Source of the DNA: Liolophura sinensis
Taxonomy: Eukaryota > Mollusca > Polyplacophora > Chitonida > Chitonidae
NCBI RefSeq assembly: GCF_032854445.1
Contig: NC_088295.1
Coordinates: forward strand, 56,897,249-56,961,248
DNA length: 64,000 nucleotides
Reading direction: 5' to 3'
The notes beneath the pieces were generated by a model. It was not told where the DNA came from, searched no databases, and saw only the letters and a program-made list of their open reading frames with translations. The stretch's first letter is position 1. Every line of letters begins with the position of its first letter. The position numbers and the translations under genes were made by a program. Below, piece after piece: positions 1 to 10,029 of the stretch.

Positions 1-500
1 AACCAAAGCTGTCCGCACCGGGAGGCGGGATTTGACAGACTTGGAATGAAAAATCGAAACCATGGAATTTCCCCACGTCGGGCTTTGCAGAGTACAATAC
101 ATGTAGATCAAATAAGAAGATCTTCGGTCCGCAAAGAGAGCAAGTTTACAGGTGTGTCACGGAAGTATAGTAGTTCGACGATATAAATTATATGTACCGA
201 AATTTGGCAATCAAACTTTCATACAACCGACATTTATTAACGTTCTCTTACCATACATATAGGCTAGCATATGCCAGTCCCTCATTACTGTGCAAGAATG
301 AGGTCAAAAGTTTTCTACACCCTTTTGCACAGAATTCCTTGGCTAAGATGTACCCCAAGACTTATTTAGCATATCTTAGTTTGAAATTCGTATTAGTTTA
401 GTAAATTAGAACAAAGAGGATGAGATAATTACACTTCACATGATCAACAAAGCTGAAAACTATGACAAATTCTACCTCAAGATTTATATGGAGAGACACC

Positions 501-679
501 TTACATGGAGGTCATGTGATACAGAAACTGTGAGCTGTTATACACAGGCGTACCATTCACTTGGGTTGTAGGAGTGGGCATTACAGCAGTCCCGTTCCCA
601 GGGGTCACATTCGGTGACACACTCCCTGAATTCCAGCTTGGTGGTGTTGTTATCTCTGATGTTGTCTCAGAATACGATC
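501..679 (-). CDS. Ser/Thr/Pro-rich C-terminal tail exon, lectin copy A
   Basis: After an acceptor (ttttag, exon starting at 679) the minus strand encodes a 58-residue tail starting SYSETTSEITT, rich in Ser, Thr, Pro and Gly, and ending HMTSM before TAA at 501-503. It has four N-glycosylation sequons (NVT, NGT, NGT, NSS). No membrane segment is seen. Mucin-like tails of this sort often carry O-glycans; that is inference. The exon has a full counterpart in copy B. Confidence 0.72.
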
Positions 680-2887
680 CTAAAATAAATGTACAAATGA
701 TGAGATAAAATTGATGATTAAAACAGGCGAAAGCTATTTTTGTCATTTATAAACCGAACAAATTTTAAAGAACTTCAAAGAAACTCAGTTATTATGCGTG
801 GACAAGTGGAATGTTGCCGTGCACGTTATCTTCCAGGCGAAGCGAAATATCATTGGCTTTTCAAGAAAATTTTTAACAATTACTTAATATAATTATACTT
901 AGAGCATAGACGGTAAAACCAGAGCAGCAAATGGTCACACATAGCCGGTAACGCCATAGCAGCCACGACTGTATGATAGTTGGCATATGGTCACACGTAA
1001 CCAGTAACGCCAGAGCAGTGACGACTGTATGATAGTTGGCATATGGTCACACGTATCCTGGTAAAACCAGAGCAGTGACGACTATATGATATCTGGCATA
1101 TGGTCACACGTAACCCGTTAACGCCACAGCAGGACGATTGCAAGATATTTTGCATGTGATCACACCTAACCGGTAACGCCACAGCAGGACGACTATATGA
1201 TGGCATATGGTCACACGAAACGGGTAACTCCAGAACAGCCATGACTCTCTGATAGTTGGCATATGGTCATACGTAACTCGGTAACTCCAGAGCAGTGACG
1301 ACTGCATGATAACTGGCATATGGTCACACGTAACTTGGTAACGCCAGAGCAGCGACGAGTGTATGATAGTTGGCATATGGCCACACTCAGCCGGTAGCGC
1401 TAGAGCAGTGACGACTGTATGATAGTTGACATATGGTCACACTTTACCGGTAACTTCACAGCAGCGACGAGTGTATGGCATATTGTCACACGTAACCGCT
1501 GAAATGCACCTCTTGTCAGTTATTCTCACGGTTTTATCCTACGTGTTCAAGCAATTCTTTAATAACTAACACATAAACGGCCACTTGCACAGGGGCTTCA
1601 TCAGAATTATGTGATAAAATAGGAAAGCAGTGTTACTTGGAAGTTATTAGACGTCACTGGTCTGGAATTACTTAAAATGATATGATGTCATCACCGTTAA
1701 TTAACACTTACCTGACATTGACAAGTTTTATTTCTTGAGCAGTCCCTTAACGAACTGGGCAGCCATCCACATTTAACTGAACTTTCGCTACCTAGTTATT
1801 AACTGATGTTTACGGGGCTTAAGATGCTGCCGTGGTCCTGGACCTTTGTTTAGCCAGCAAGTATGTCCTACGTGGTACCAATGACGATTGTGGGGACAAG
1901 ATAGGTGCCCTCTGCTTAGGCAAGGTATCAAAACTGTATCAAGCCCAGCATACACAGGAGTTTAAAACCCAGCTCGACTCAACTCTTGCGTCGGCTCGTA
2001 AGCGCTCGTGCAAATGACGACACGACTCAAGTGGGGTTGTACGCTAGTCGTTACGTGTATACTCCTTCAATCCAAAGTCAAATAGCCATGAGCGACTTGT
2101 ACGAAGTGGGTAGGGTTAGTTGATCTGAGTTGAGTTTTAAATTCTTATACATGCATGTATGCCTAGCATTTATCTATAAGCTTTTCTGTTCTGTAAGACA
2201 TACGATAATATATGTATTGTGGTACATGTTATTGAAATATTTATTTATTTATGTGATTGGTGTTTTACACCGTCCTCAAGAATATTTCATTTATACGACG
2301 GCGGCCAGCAATATGGTGGGACGAAACCGGCAGAGCCCGGGAGAAACCCACGACAATCCGCAGGTTGATGCTGAGGTGCGGCCGGGGAGGAAACCAGCAT
2401 GAGCTGGGCTTGAACTCACAGCAATCGCATTGGTGAGAGGCTCCTGGGTCAATACGCTGCGCTGGCGCGCTAACCAACTGAGCCACGGATGCCCCCGATA
2501 CTGAAATAAGAGCGATGTATACAGATAGACCCGGACACTTACCGGAAGTGCTGCACCTATAAGTGATTGATCTGACACTGCTCCTTGTCTTGAAGTCACC
2601 AGGACACGGGGTTGTAATGGTTCCCCCATACCTTGACAACACCCTGCATTGATTACGTCCATTACAGATATGCTGCCATGCTTCAGGGTTCGATGTCTCG
2701 CTGCATTCGTTAAGATCATGACGACAACATTCTGGGCGTATCGGTGCAATTAATTGCTCAGAATAACACCCTTGCTTAGTGTAGTATCTAACCTCGATGA
2801 TACAAATCTGAGAGCCGGTCTCGCACTTTAAGACGTTGTAATTTTCGTTGAATCCTTCCGACCCGTGACAGGCGTCGCTGATTTTAA
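501..2887 (-). CDS. SUEL-type lectin gene, copy A (lectin exon 2543-2887, tail exon 501-679)
   Basis: Two exons can be joined on the minus strand. The first encodes one SUEL/rhamnose-binding lectin domain (Gal_Lectin family), which in sea urchin egg lectin and many molluscan proteins binds L-rhamnose or D-galactose. The second encodes a Ser/Thr/Pro-rich tail and a stop codon. The donor after 2543 and the acceptor before 679 are both phase 1 and rebuild a glycine codon. The upstream part is uncertain: a signal-peptide exon is needed for secretion, and the only local candidate is at 2953-3016. The intron carries a minisatellite and a SINE. Domain recognition rests on the cysteine pattern and the CPGDF and YRC motifs; sugar specificity cannot be read. 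Confidence 0.72.
900..1500. repeat. Minisatellite, unit about 56-58 bp, about 10 copies (lectin A intron)
   Basis: The motif ggcatatggtcacacgtaac recurs about every 57 bases, each time followed by gccagagcagtgacgactgt and atgatagtt, with single-base differences and small gaps. It lies in the intron between the lectin and tail exons. The unit has imperfect conservation and no separate spacers, so it is not a CRISPR array. Confidence 0.92.
2240..2498 (-). mobile_element. tRNA-derived SINE (family 1), full length, in lectin A intron
   Basis: Read on the minus strand, it begins with a tRNA-like head (box A type tggctcagttggttagcgcg, then a box B-like gagttcaagcc), continues through a core with gtgggtttctcccgggctct, and ends in gtgaaatattcttgaggacgg and a caccaatcac/AT-rich tail. 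It is flanked by near-identical 10-bp direct repeats, tattgaaata (2230-2239) and tactgaaata (2499-2508). The matching position in lectin copy B (about 4815-4830) holds the empty site. Confidence 0.9.
2543..2887 (-). CDS. SUEL lectin-domain exon, copy A
   Basis: The exon has 345 bases (115 codons) and phase 1 at both ends, as is usual for shuffled extracellular modules. It is preceded on the minus strand by a pyrimidine-rich acceptor ending cacacag and followed by the donor GTAAGTG. The protein begins VKISDACHGSE and contains CNGRNQC, TTPCPGDF and ends near ITYRC, matching the C-terminal half of SUEL domains. It has eleven cysteines, more than the eight usual in the family, including an adjacent pair in PECC. 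The reading frame is open throughout. Confidence 0.82.
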
Positions 2888-2952
2888 CTGTGTGCAGAGA
2901 AATGGGGTAAACATTATACAATACTCAGTTAAATGAAAAGCGTTCACATGAC

Positions 2953-3016
2953 CTGACGTTGTTAACTGAGTTGTCATGTAAGAGTAAAACAAAATAGAAA
3001 CCAAAGCTGTCCCCAT
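2953..3016 (-). CDS. Possible signal-peptide exon for lectin copy A
   Basis: An ATG at 3014-3016 opens a frame for a hydrophobic start (MGTALVSILFYSYMTTQ) of 21 codons plus one base, ending at a weak donor GTCATG. Phase 1 would join it correctly to the lectin exon at 2887. Against it: the donor is weak, the intron would be only 65 bases, and the homologous sequence at window position 1 has GTG in place of the ATG. Treat as tentative. Confidence 0.3.
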
Positions 3017-3434
3017 CGGGAGGCCGGGATTCGAGAGACTTGAACAGTAAAATGGCAGCCTCGGAATACATGTAGGTCAAATAAGAAGATCTTCTGTGCA
3101 CAAAGAGAGAACGTTTACAGGTCTGTCACGGAAGTATAATATAGATCGACGATATAAATTATGTGTACCGAAATCTGGCAATCGAAATTTAATACAGCCG
3201 ACATCTATTAACTTTCTACATTCCCTAACTATGCATAGACTATCATATGTCAGTCGCTCGTTACTGTGCAAAATGAGGTCAAAGGTTTTCTATACCCTTT
3301 TGCACAGAATTGCACTCACTTAGTGTTTAGTGTATCTTTCTTTTCATATCTTAATTTCATATTAGTTTCGTAAATCAGAACAATGAGGTAAATACACTTT
3401 ACATGATCAACAAAAGTGAAAACTATAACACTTA

Positions 3435-3622
3435 TCAATAGAGACAGCCTATATGGGGGATCATGTGATACAGAAACTGTGAGCTGATATACACAGACGC
3501 ACCATTCACTTGGGTTGTAGCACTGGGCCTTACAGCAGGCTCGTTCCCAGGGGTCATAGTCGGTTGCACAACTGCTGCATTCCCGCTTGGTGTTGTCTGT
3601 GAGACAGTTTCAGAACATGATC
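3435..3622 (-). CDS. Ser/Thr/Pro-rich C-terminal tail exon, lectin copy B
   Basis: The exon starts after ttttag at 3622 and encodes 61 residues (SCSETVSQTTPSG at the start, HIGCLY at the end) before TAG at 3435. It aligns with the copy A tail around TTQVNG and SSQFLYHM, but the middle has changed strongly and none of the four sequons of copy A remains; the stop is three codons later. Confidence 0.7.
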
Positions 3623-4763
3623 CTAAAACAAATGTCCAAATGACCATAAAAAATTGATGATTAAAACAGCCGAAAGGTGACTAGCGAAAAGTTTCCATGC
3701 ACGTTATCTTCCAGGCGAAGCGAAATATCATTGGCTTTTCAAGAAAATTTTTAACAATTACTTAATATAATTATATTTAGAGCATAGACGGTAAAACCAG
3801 AGCAGCAAATGGTCACACGTAGCCGGTAACGCCACAGCAGTGACGACTGTATGATAGTTGGCATATGGTCACATGTTACCGGTAACGCCACAGCATCGAC
3901 GACCATATGATACTTTGCATATGGTCACACGTAACCGGCAACGCCACAGCAACAACGACTGTATGATAGTTGGCATATGATCACACGTATCCTTGTAACA
4001 CCAGAGCAGCGACGACGACTGTATGATAGTTGTCATGTGGCCACACGTAACCCGGTAACGCCAGAGCAGCGATGAATGTATGATAGTTAGCATATGGTCA
4101 CACTCAGCCGGTAACGCTAGAGCAGTGACCAGTGTATGATAGCTGGCATATGATCATACGTAACCCGGTAACGCCAAGGCATCGACGACTGTATGATACC
4201 CTGCATATAGTCAGACATAACCGGTAACGCCACAGCAGTGAGGACTGCAGGATATTTTCCATATGATCACACCTAACAGAAAATGATATGATGTCATCAC
4301 CGTTAATTAACACTTACCTGACATTGACAAGTTTTATTTCTTGAGCAGTCCCTTAACGAACTGGGTAGCCATCCATATTTAACTGAACTTTCGCTACCTA
4401 GTTATTAACTGATGTTTACGGGGCTTAAGATGCTGCCGTGGTCCTGGACCTTTGTTTAGCCAGTAAGTATCTCTTACGCGGTACCAATGACGATTATGGG
4501 GACAAGATAGGTGCCCTCTGCTTAGGCATAATATCAAGAGTTTAAAACCCAGTTCTACTCAACTCGACTGCTGGCTTGTAAGCGCTCGTGCAAATGAAAT
4601 GACGACGCGGCACGAATGGAATTGTACGCTAGTCATTACGTGTATACTCCTTCAATCCGAAGTCGTATGGCCATCAGCGACTCGTACGAAGTGCGTGCGG
4701 CCAGTTGATTTCAGTTGAGTCGCGTCTTAATCTCTCATACATGCATACTATTCTGCAAGAGAT

Positions 4764-4805
<42 letters not shown>

Positions 4806-5202
4806 GTACATTTTATTGAAATAAGAACGATGTATACAAACAGACCCGGACACTTACCGGAAGTGCTGCACCTGTAAGTGATTGATCTGACACTGCTCCT
4901 TGTCTTGAAGTCACCAGGACACGGGGTTGTAATGGTTCCCCCATACCTTGACAACACCCTACATTGATTACGTCCATTACAGATATGCTGCAATGCTTCA
5001 GGGTTCGATGTCTCGCTGCATTCGTTAAGATCATGACGACAACATTCTGGGCGTATCGGTGCAATCAATTGCTCAGAATAACACCCTTGCTTAGCGTAGT
5101 ATCTAACCTCGGTGATGCAAATCTGAGAGCCGGTCTCGCACTTTAAGACGTTGTAATTTTCGTTGAAGTTTTCCGACCCGTGACAGGCGTCGCTGATTTT
5201 AA
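3435..5202 (-). CDS. SUEL-type lectin gene, copy B (lectin exon 4858-5202, tail exon 3435-3622)
   Basis: This is the tandem paralogue of copy A with the same two-exon structure, the same phases and the same minisatellite in the intron, but without the SINE. The intron instead contains a (TA)16 tract close to the lectin exon. Frames are open and the splice sites intact, so it looks functional. The 5' exon is unresolved: upstream of the lectin exon an in-frame hydrophobic stretch (SYLTCLLILSVHV) reads through the acceptor, but it begins at GTG with no ATG in frame. Confidence 0.72.
3780..4280. repeat. Minisatellite, unit about 56-58 bp, about 8 copies (lectin B intron)
   Basis: It has the same unit as the array at 900-1500 (ggcatatggtcacacgtaac, gccacagcagtgacgact), at the same place relative to the duplicated lectin exons. 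Copy number and the order of variants differ between the two arrays, so the arrays have changed since the duplication. Confidence 0.9.
4771..4802. repeat. (TA)16 microsatellite
   Basis: An uninterrupted TA dinucleotide run, 55 bases from the donor of the copy B lectin exon and absent from copy A. Confidence 0.97.
4858..5202 (-). CDS. SUEL lectin-domain exon, copy B
   Basis: The exon is 345 bases with phase 1 at both ends, acceptor tctacacacag and donor GTAAGTG. The protein is nearly identical to copy A (for example SENFNEN for SEGFNEN, YAKQ for YTKQ, EALQ for EAWQ) and keeps all eleven cysteines and the CNGRNQC, CPGDF and YRC motifs. A single SUEL domain per gene is the minimal family architecture; larger relatives carry two or three. 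Confidence 0.82.
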
Positions 5203-5487
5203 CTGTGTGTAGATAAATGGGGAAAATATTACCGTTAGTTTCCACGTTCCCAACGTGTACAGATAAAATTAATAAACAAGTTAAATAACTTCTCTTCACA
5301 TGTGAAATAAAGAGTGTTCATATTATAGTGCATGGGAAATATACAGTTACTTAACCAGAGCACTGTAAGATAAATAAGAAACCAATTCATGACCATTTGT
5401 GTTGGTCGGCTAATTTTGCCAATGGTGATGGAGTTTGAAGAGTGTGAAGGTTATGTCCAGAAGTACACTAAAAAAATAAACTGTTGA

Positions 5488-5672
5488 ATTTAACAGAACG
5501 TATGTTGTCTGAGTGATAATAGAATGTATTTTGTTTTTGCAGCATATTATTCTGTTGAATATATAACACACATGTTCTGTTAATTCAACATAAAGATTGA
5601 GCTAACAGAATATTGTGTTATAATAACAGAATACATTCTAGCATCACTCAGACAGCAGGCTTACTGTTAAAA
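5488..5672. mobile_element. Palindromic (foldback/MITE-like) element, about 185 bp
   Basis: The left arm (tttaacag at 5489, then ttgtctgagtgat and agaatgtatt) is repeated inverted on the right (aatacattct, atcactcagacag, ctgttaaa to 5672). Inside, AACAGAA and TTCTGTT motifs form a second inner inversion. No coding capacity. The shape fits a non-autonomous DNA transposon; no clear target-site duplication was found. Confidence 0.65.
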
Positions 5673-6071
5673 GTAACCGATTAACATTTTAAGTGTAACA
5701 TCTGAATTTGCTTGATTAATACACATTGCTGTGTTTATTTTGATTCTTTTCTGCAAAACTGATTCTGGTGATATTGAGATTTGAAAATTAACACCTTCAT
5801 TACCGCTCCAGTAATACATGTATATGCTATAGATGTGGCTTTATCAGGAGAGACAATTGTCTATTATCAGTCTGTTCTCTATTCACAGAACCTACAAAGT
5901 ATGCGATATTCATACTTATAGGAAATATTGCTCTTTAACCAGCATTTTTCTTTTCGCTGAAGGATCCAAGAATTCGTCTTCATATAATGTGAGTCTTCAT
6001 TTAGTATCTGGCCAAAACATACACACCTGACTATAAATAGGACAAATTTAAGTGTGCAGGAAAAGATTTTG

Positions 6072-6119
6072 TTTATTTATTTATTTATTTATTTAATTTA
6101 TTTATTTATTTATTTATTT
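6072..6119. repeat. (TTTA)n simple repeat
   Basis: A run of TTTA units with one interruption. It is followed by gacacaatgccgtactaa, reminiscent of the reversed 3' end of SINE family 1, and further on by an agctggatttgaacaca segment like a reversed box B (about 6297-6315). The stretch 6072-6370 may be a heavily decayed minus-strand SINE. Confidence 0.75.
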
Positions 6120-6840
6120 GACACAATGCCGTACTAATACTAGTGTCCCAAATGTTGAATTCCATCTTTGCGACTTTCAAAAATTTGATTTAAATTTTTT
6201 TAAAAATTTATCTGTGACGTCTGTAGCCTACTTCCATTTTACCACATGCATACGTGGCAGACGTTCATTTTAAAAGTGGCAAGAAAATCAGCAAGAGCTG
6301 GATTTGAACACACGATCGTATTAACTTGTCAATTAGTGTATGGTATAGTCACGGCGAATCAGGACAGTGACGATGTTAGCAAGGCTTCTCTTCTTGTTGA
6401 TAAATCTACGATTGGAGTCCACTAATTAACAGCTTACCTTGTGCTAGACCACAGTGTGCCAATAGTAGACAGGCGATCAGTAGACATTTGTAGATTTCCG
6501 TCGTAGCGTAAGAAAACTGAGAAACTTTAAAGTTCAGTCTGAGAAATTTTAAACCCACCGTTTTCGGCATTTTGAATGAAGTACGCTACACGCCGAAACT
6601 CATAAACAAAAACAGCTTATGAATAATACAAAAATTGAAACTCATCTGGAACTAGAATGATGTGAAGTATGTCTTGCTTTTATACTAAGGTAGTCCTACA
6701 TACTTCACTGAACATGAAAATGGCCTTAGGCCTAAATACAAGAGTTATCAACAAACCTCACCACTTGTATACAGTTTGGCCACTCGTATGTATATGAAAG
6801 CCCGATGGAGAACATCTTACTACCTCGCTGCCTCGCATCG

Positions 6841-6841
<1 letters not shown>

Positions 6842-6908
<67 letters not shown>
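6842..6908. repeat. (AT)n microsatellite, about 67 bp
   Basis: A pure AT dinucleotide tract. The rest of 5.7-7.6 kb shows no gene, only unique AT-rich sequence. Confidence 0.97.
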
Positions 6909-6913
<5 letters not shown>

Positions 6914-7641
6914 ATGTTTTCCAGCACTTCCTTGGTCTCATGAGACCCTCATGAGAAGATTAAAGGATGCATTTTTGATGGTTTATTTATCGGCCTATGT
7001 ATGGTTTAATGCAACCTGATTTTTAACATTGAAAAATTAAGGACAATTAAGGAAATCAAAATACACGGTTTTTCAAGGATTTTTCAAGGTCATGAAACCC
7101 TTTCAACAAAATAAGGGCCTTCAAGAGAACCATTTATATATATTTTTGCTTGTTTACATAAATGAACACTTCTCTCCTCGTCGTGAAAATTTGCATTTTA
7201 GAAACAAACGGTTTAGTTAAAAGTGGTGGTATTCTTAAATTATGTTTTAAGTTAAGCGTTTTGTTTATTATCCAGAGGTACATGTGGATTAAAAGATGGC
7301 TTCAGCGACAGACACACAGGCAGACAAAACAACTGACTTAAAGAGCTGCTTATATAATCGTAGCTATATATATATATACAATATACGTATGGGTGACTTT
7401 CCAAAGGGTGTCTATTCTCCAGTGATCATACTGGTCCTATTGACTAGATATACAAAAACAGTTAATTTATAGAAAAGGAAACACTGTACAAAATGTGTTT
7501 GTGTATCTACAAAGTATCCCACATAAAGCTTCTTTAAAGAACATAGCTTTTGATTTTTATCAAGTTTCATAACCGAGATATAGCAGTTCGAAGAAAGCAA
7601 ATTGAGAAAAATCGAAAGCGCCGCCATGTTATCAATTTTAA

Positions 7642-7760
7642 CCAATCAGGAACGAGTTATTTGTATAACTCGAGAACGCAGCTGTTTCCGCTGAAGTCAA
7701 CCGAACCTTCTTTTGCCTTTTAACCATATGAGCGTATATATAAGGTTGGAGTGACGTGAC
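7642..7760 (+). promoter_or_regulatory. Promoter-like cluster: CCAAT box, TATA box, TGACGT site
   Basis: A CCAAT box (accaatcagg, 7641-7650) lies about 90 bases before a TATA box (TATATATAA, 7735-7743), followed at once by TGACGTGA (7752-7759). The spacing fits a classical RNA polymerase II promoter reading rightwards, but no coding exon is recognised downstream to 8.75 kb, so this may be chance. Confidence 0.25.
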
Positions 7761-8753
7761 ATTTTGATTCAGGTTTATCTGAATCACGGCCTATATAATA
7801 AGAATTCCTGATTAAAAGATTATTTATACGTTATGCACGTTCCTTACTTCTTCCGAAGTAAGAAAGGTTATATTATTATTTTTTTTACTGTTCTTTTACT
7901 ATACATATAGCCATGTGGCGCATATTTAAATGTTATTTGTAATTTACAACTCATTCACAACAGTAACTCTGGTAAAACCAAAGCCAGAGTCTTCACAATG
8001 TCTAGCCCTATGGCTAAGTGGAACAATGAGGTCATCCACTGAACGTGTCACGGCCGACAGGTAATGCATGGGGATTCCCCTCTACATTCTGCTTTTATTA
8101 AACTCCGTCGCCTTTAAGGCCTGTTCAGTTATCTGTAAAATCTTTCATAACTACTACCAACATTGCGTCTGTAAGTAACACATACATGTGTATAACACCG
8201 CATGTTCCACACATGGGAATGCTGGACGTTCATATTATTTCAAGAGAATTGCAGTTATAAAACTTTTCCTAATTCAGTATGTTAATTTTAAAAATCCTTA
8301 TGATCTCGAATACGATCTTGTTGTCGTGCATGGCTGACGTCATAGTTGTTCAGAAAACTTCTGTACAAAATTTGCTAGTGGCGGTAGTGATGTAAAGCGA
8401 ACGTAAAGAGCAGCCAGGGCGCTGTATGGAGTATGCATGTAATTAACAACTTCACATGTGTGTCGGTAAAGCAGGCATGTCCGACAAGAGCAGATTTTCG
8501 TTTAATTTCTAACGTAGGTCTGACAGCAGAGCCTCAAGAAGGAGGTAAGGAAGCAGGCTTCATCTTTTTTACATTCTTTTTTTAAAAGTTACTAACATAT
8601 TACCAAAAGCATTTCGGGAAAAAGTTAGCAGAACATGTACATCCTTGTATATTTACGTAATTAAATTAGCTGGACGGGGTTTAGACTTTTATCATATAAA
8701 TGCCATCAGAATCAATTGTTATCAGGCTACCATGAGAAAATATCGAGTCAACT

Positions 8754-8899
8754 GGTCGTGGTACTATACCCGTAATGCTGAACGCCAAGCAAGGAAGCTA
8801 CAACTTCCCCTTACAAGGTCTTAGGTGTGACCCTACCCAGGATTGACTCTGGATCTATCGCCCACGAAGCGGATGTTCTACGAACTGAGCCATTCGGGG
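8754..8899 (-). mobile_element. SINE family 2, tRNA head and body, 3' truncated
   Basis: On the minus strand it starts with a tRNA-like head (ccgaatggctcagttcgtag as box A; gatccagagtcaatcc as box B) and continues with gtcacacctaagacctt and ggaagttgtagcttcct. The last part matches the beginning of the element at 9694-10029, which supplies the missing 3' end. The two together define a family unlike SINE family 1. Confidence 0.75.
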
Positions 8900-9693
8900 A
8901 GAGAACATGGATCCATGAGAGGAGCAGGCCTACGTATTGCTGAGAAAGGCGTCGGCAATTTGACAGAAAGTATACAAACAATGTTCGATCAGAAAAGTTG
9001 AAGTGGTTAGATCCAGTTGTTAAGATGAAAGGCCTGATTTATTAATTTTTTGTTACTAGATAACAAACTCACAACAACAAAAGGCAGGATTAAAATATTA
9101 TGTTACACTTCAGACAAAAGCTGGCCTTTCACAGCTGGCATGTATCTCGCGGATATTTTCAAGCAACTTTAATTTCCCAAATCAATGGTTGCGGAGATGG
9201 GTAACCCTCATCGCGCAACGCATTTTCGGGAGTTACGAAGGAAAACAGTCTCGGATGTGTGGGATTGACGGCAAGAAACAACTACCGCTGATTCCCACAT
9301 TTTTCATCCGCAGAGGGAGCTTAATTAAGTGACTTAATTAAAGTGTAGGCCTATCAACATACCATACTGGGGGAAAGCATACAAGTGACCTAAACGAACT
9401 TTATATATGCCTAGGGCCACCTAATTAGCCATAAATGTGCTAACCACCACTGATTTCTTCAGGTCCCGAGAATAATGGAAACGAAGACCTCCCGTGTTCA
9501 TCCTTTGTGAATGAGGATCTCGTCTGTTCTTTTAATGTGGTGTTAGGCGTAAATCATACAAGGGTGGCCACGAGTCAGTATCACATGTAGACCAAAGTCT
9601 CGGGTCAAAAGCTTATGCTTCTCTGTTAACAGAGAATATCCTTTTTTTGTGTGTATTTAGGGATCAAGGGGGAGAACTGTCAAGTCATTCTGA

Positions 9694-10029
9694 CCGGTAG
9701 ATCCAGGATCAATCCTTGATTGAGTCACACCTAAGACTTTGAAAGAGGAAGTTGTAACTTCCTCACTTGGCTTTCAGCATGAAGGGGATAGTGCAACGAC
9801 TGGTTGACCCGTATCAGTATAATGGCTCGGGCGGGGCGGCTTACTTGCCCTCGGTAAGTCGTCTCAGTGAAGCAGCACTAGATACAAGAGCGGTGGAAAT
9901 CCGTCCTGCTACAAGGAGGCACATTACACGTACATGCACCCTAATGATTCCTTCGTCGTCATATGACTGAAAAATTGTTGAGCACGACGTTAAACCCCAA
10001 GCACTCACTCACTCACTCACTCACTCACT
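9694..10029 (+). mobile_element. SINE family 2, 5'-truncated copy with (ctca)n tail and perfect target-site duplication
   Basis: The element begins inside the head (gatccaggatcaatcc), runs through gtcacacctaagactttg, ends with gcacgacgttaaaccccaag and a (ctca)n tail, and is bounded by the identical 13-bp repeats caagtcattctga at 9681-9693 and 10030-10042. The direct repeats show a retrotransposition event. An open frame of 67 codons inside it is coincidental. Confidence 0.88.

Larger units (their letters stand above)
1..5300. repeat. Tandem segmental duplication of about 3 kb (two units, array continues left)
   Basis: The stretch from 1 to about 2950 is repeated from about 2999 to 5300 in the same orientation. 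Matching landmarks are 1-45 with 2999-3043, the tail exon (501-679 with 3435-3622), the minisatellite (about 900-1500 with 3780-4280), the block 1690-2100 with 4300-4690, and the lectin exon (2543-2887 with 4858-5202). The lectin exons differ at only about four residues, so the event is recent or the copies have been homogenised. Because base 1 already matches the beginning of the second unit, a further unit probably lies to the left of the window. Confidence 0.93.

Noticed and set aside
900-1500. Regular repeats that could be mistaken for a CRISPR array
   Set aside because: The units are contiguous and imperfect, there are no unique spacers, and this is an animal genome with spliced genes.
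1712-1794. Possible extra Cys-containing exon in lectin A (counterpart near 4316-4398) ending at a good donor
   Set aside because: The acceptor lacks a pyrimidine tract and the exon would end in phase 0, out of phase with the tail exon; copy B also changes one of its cysteines.
2265-2399. Continuation of the lectin A reading frame past the donor into downstream sequence
   Set aside because: The frame runs into the SINE; the strong GTAAGTG donor and the phase-matched tail exon show that the exon ends at 2543.
9767-9970. 67-codon open frame
   Set aside because: It lies wholly inside a SINE family 2 copy bounded by target-site duplications.
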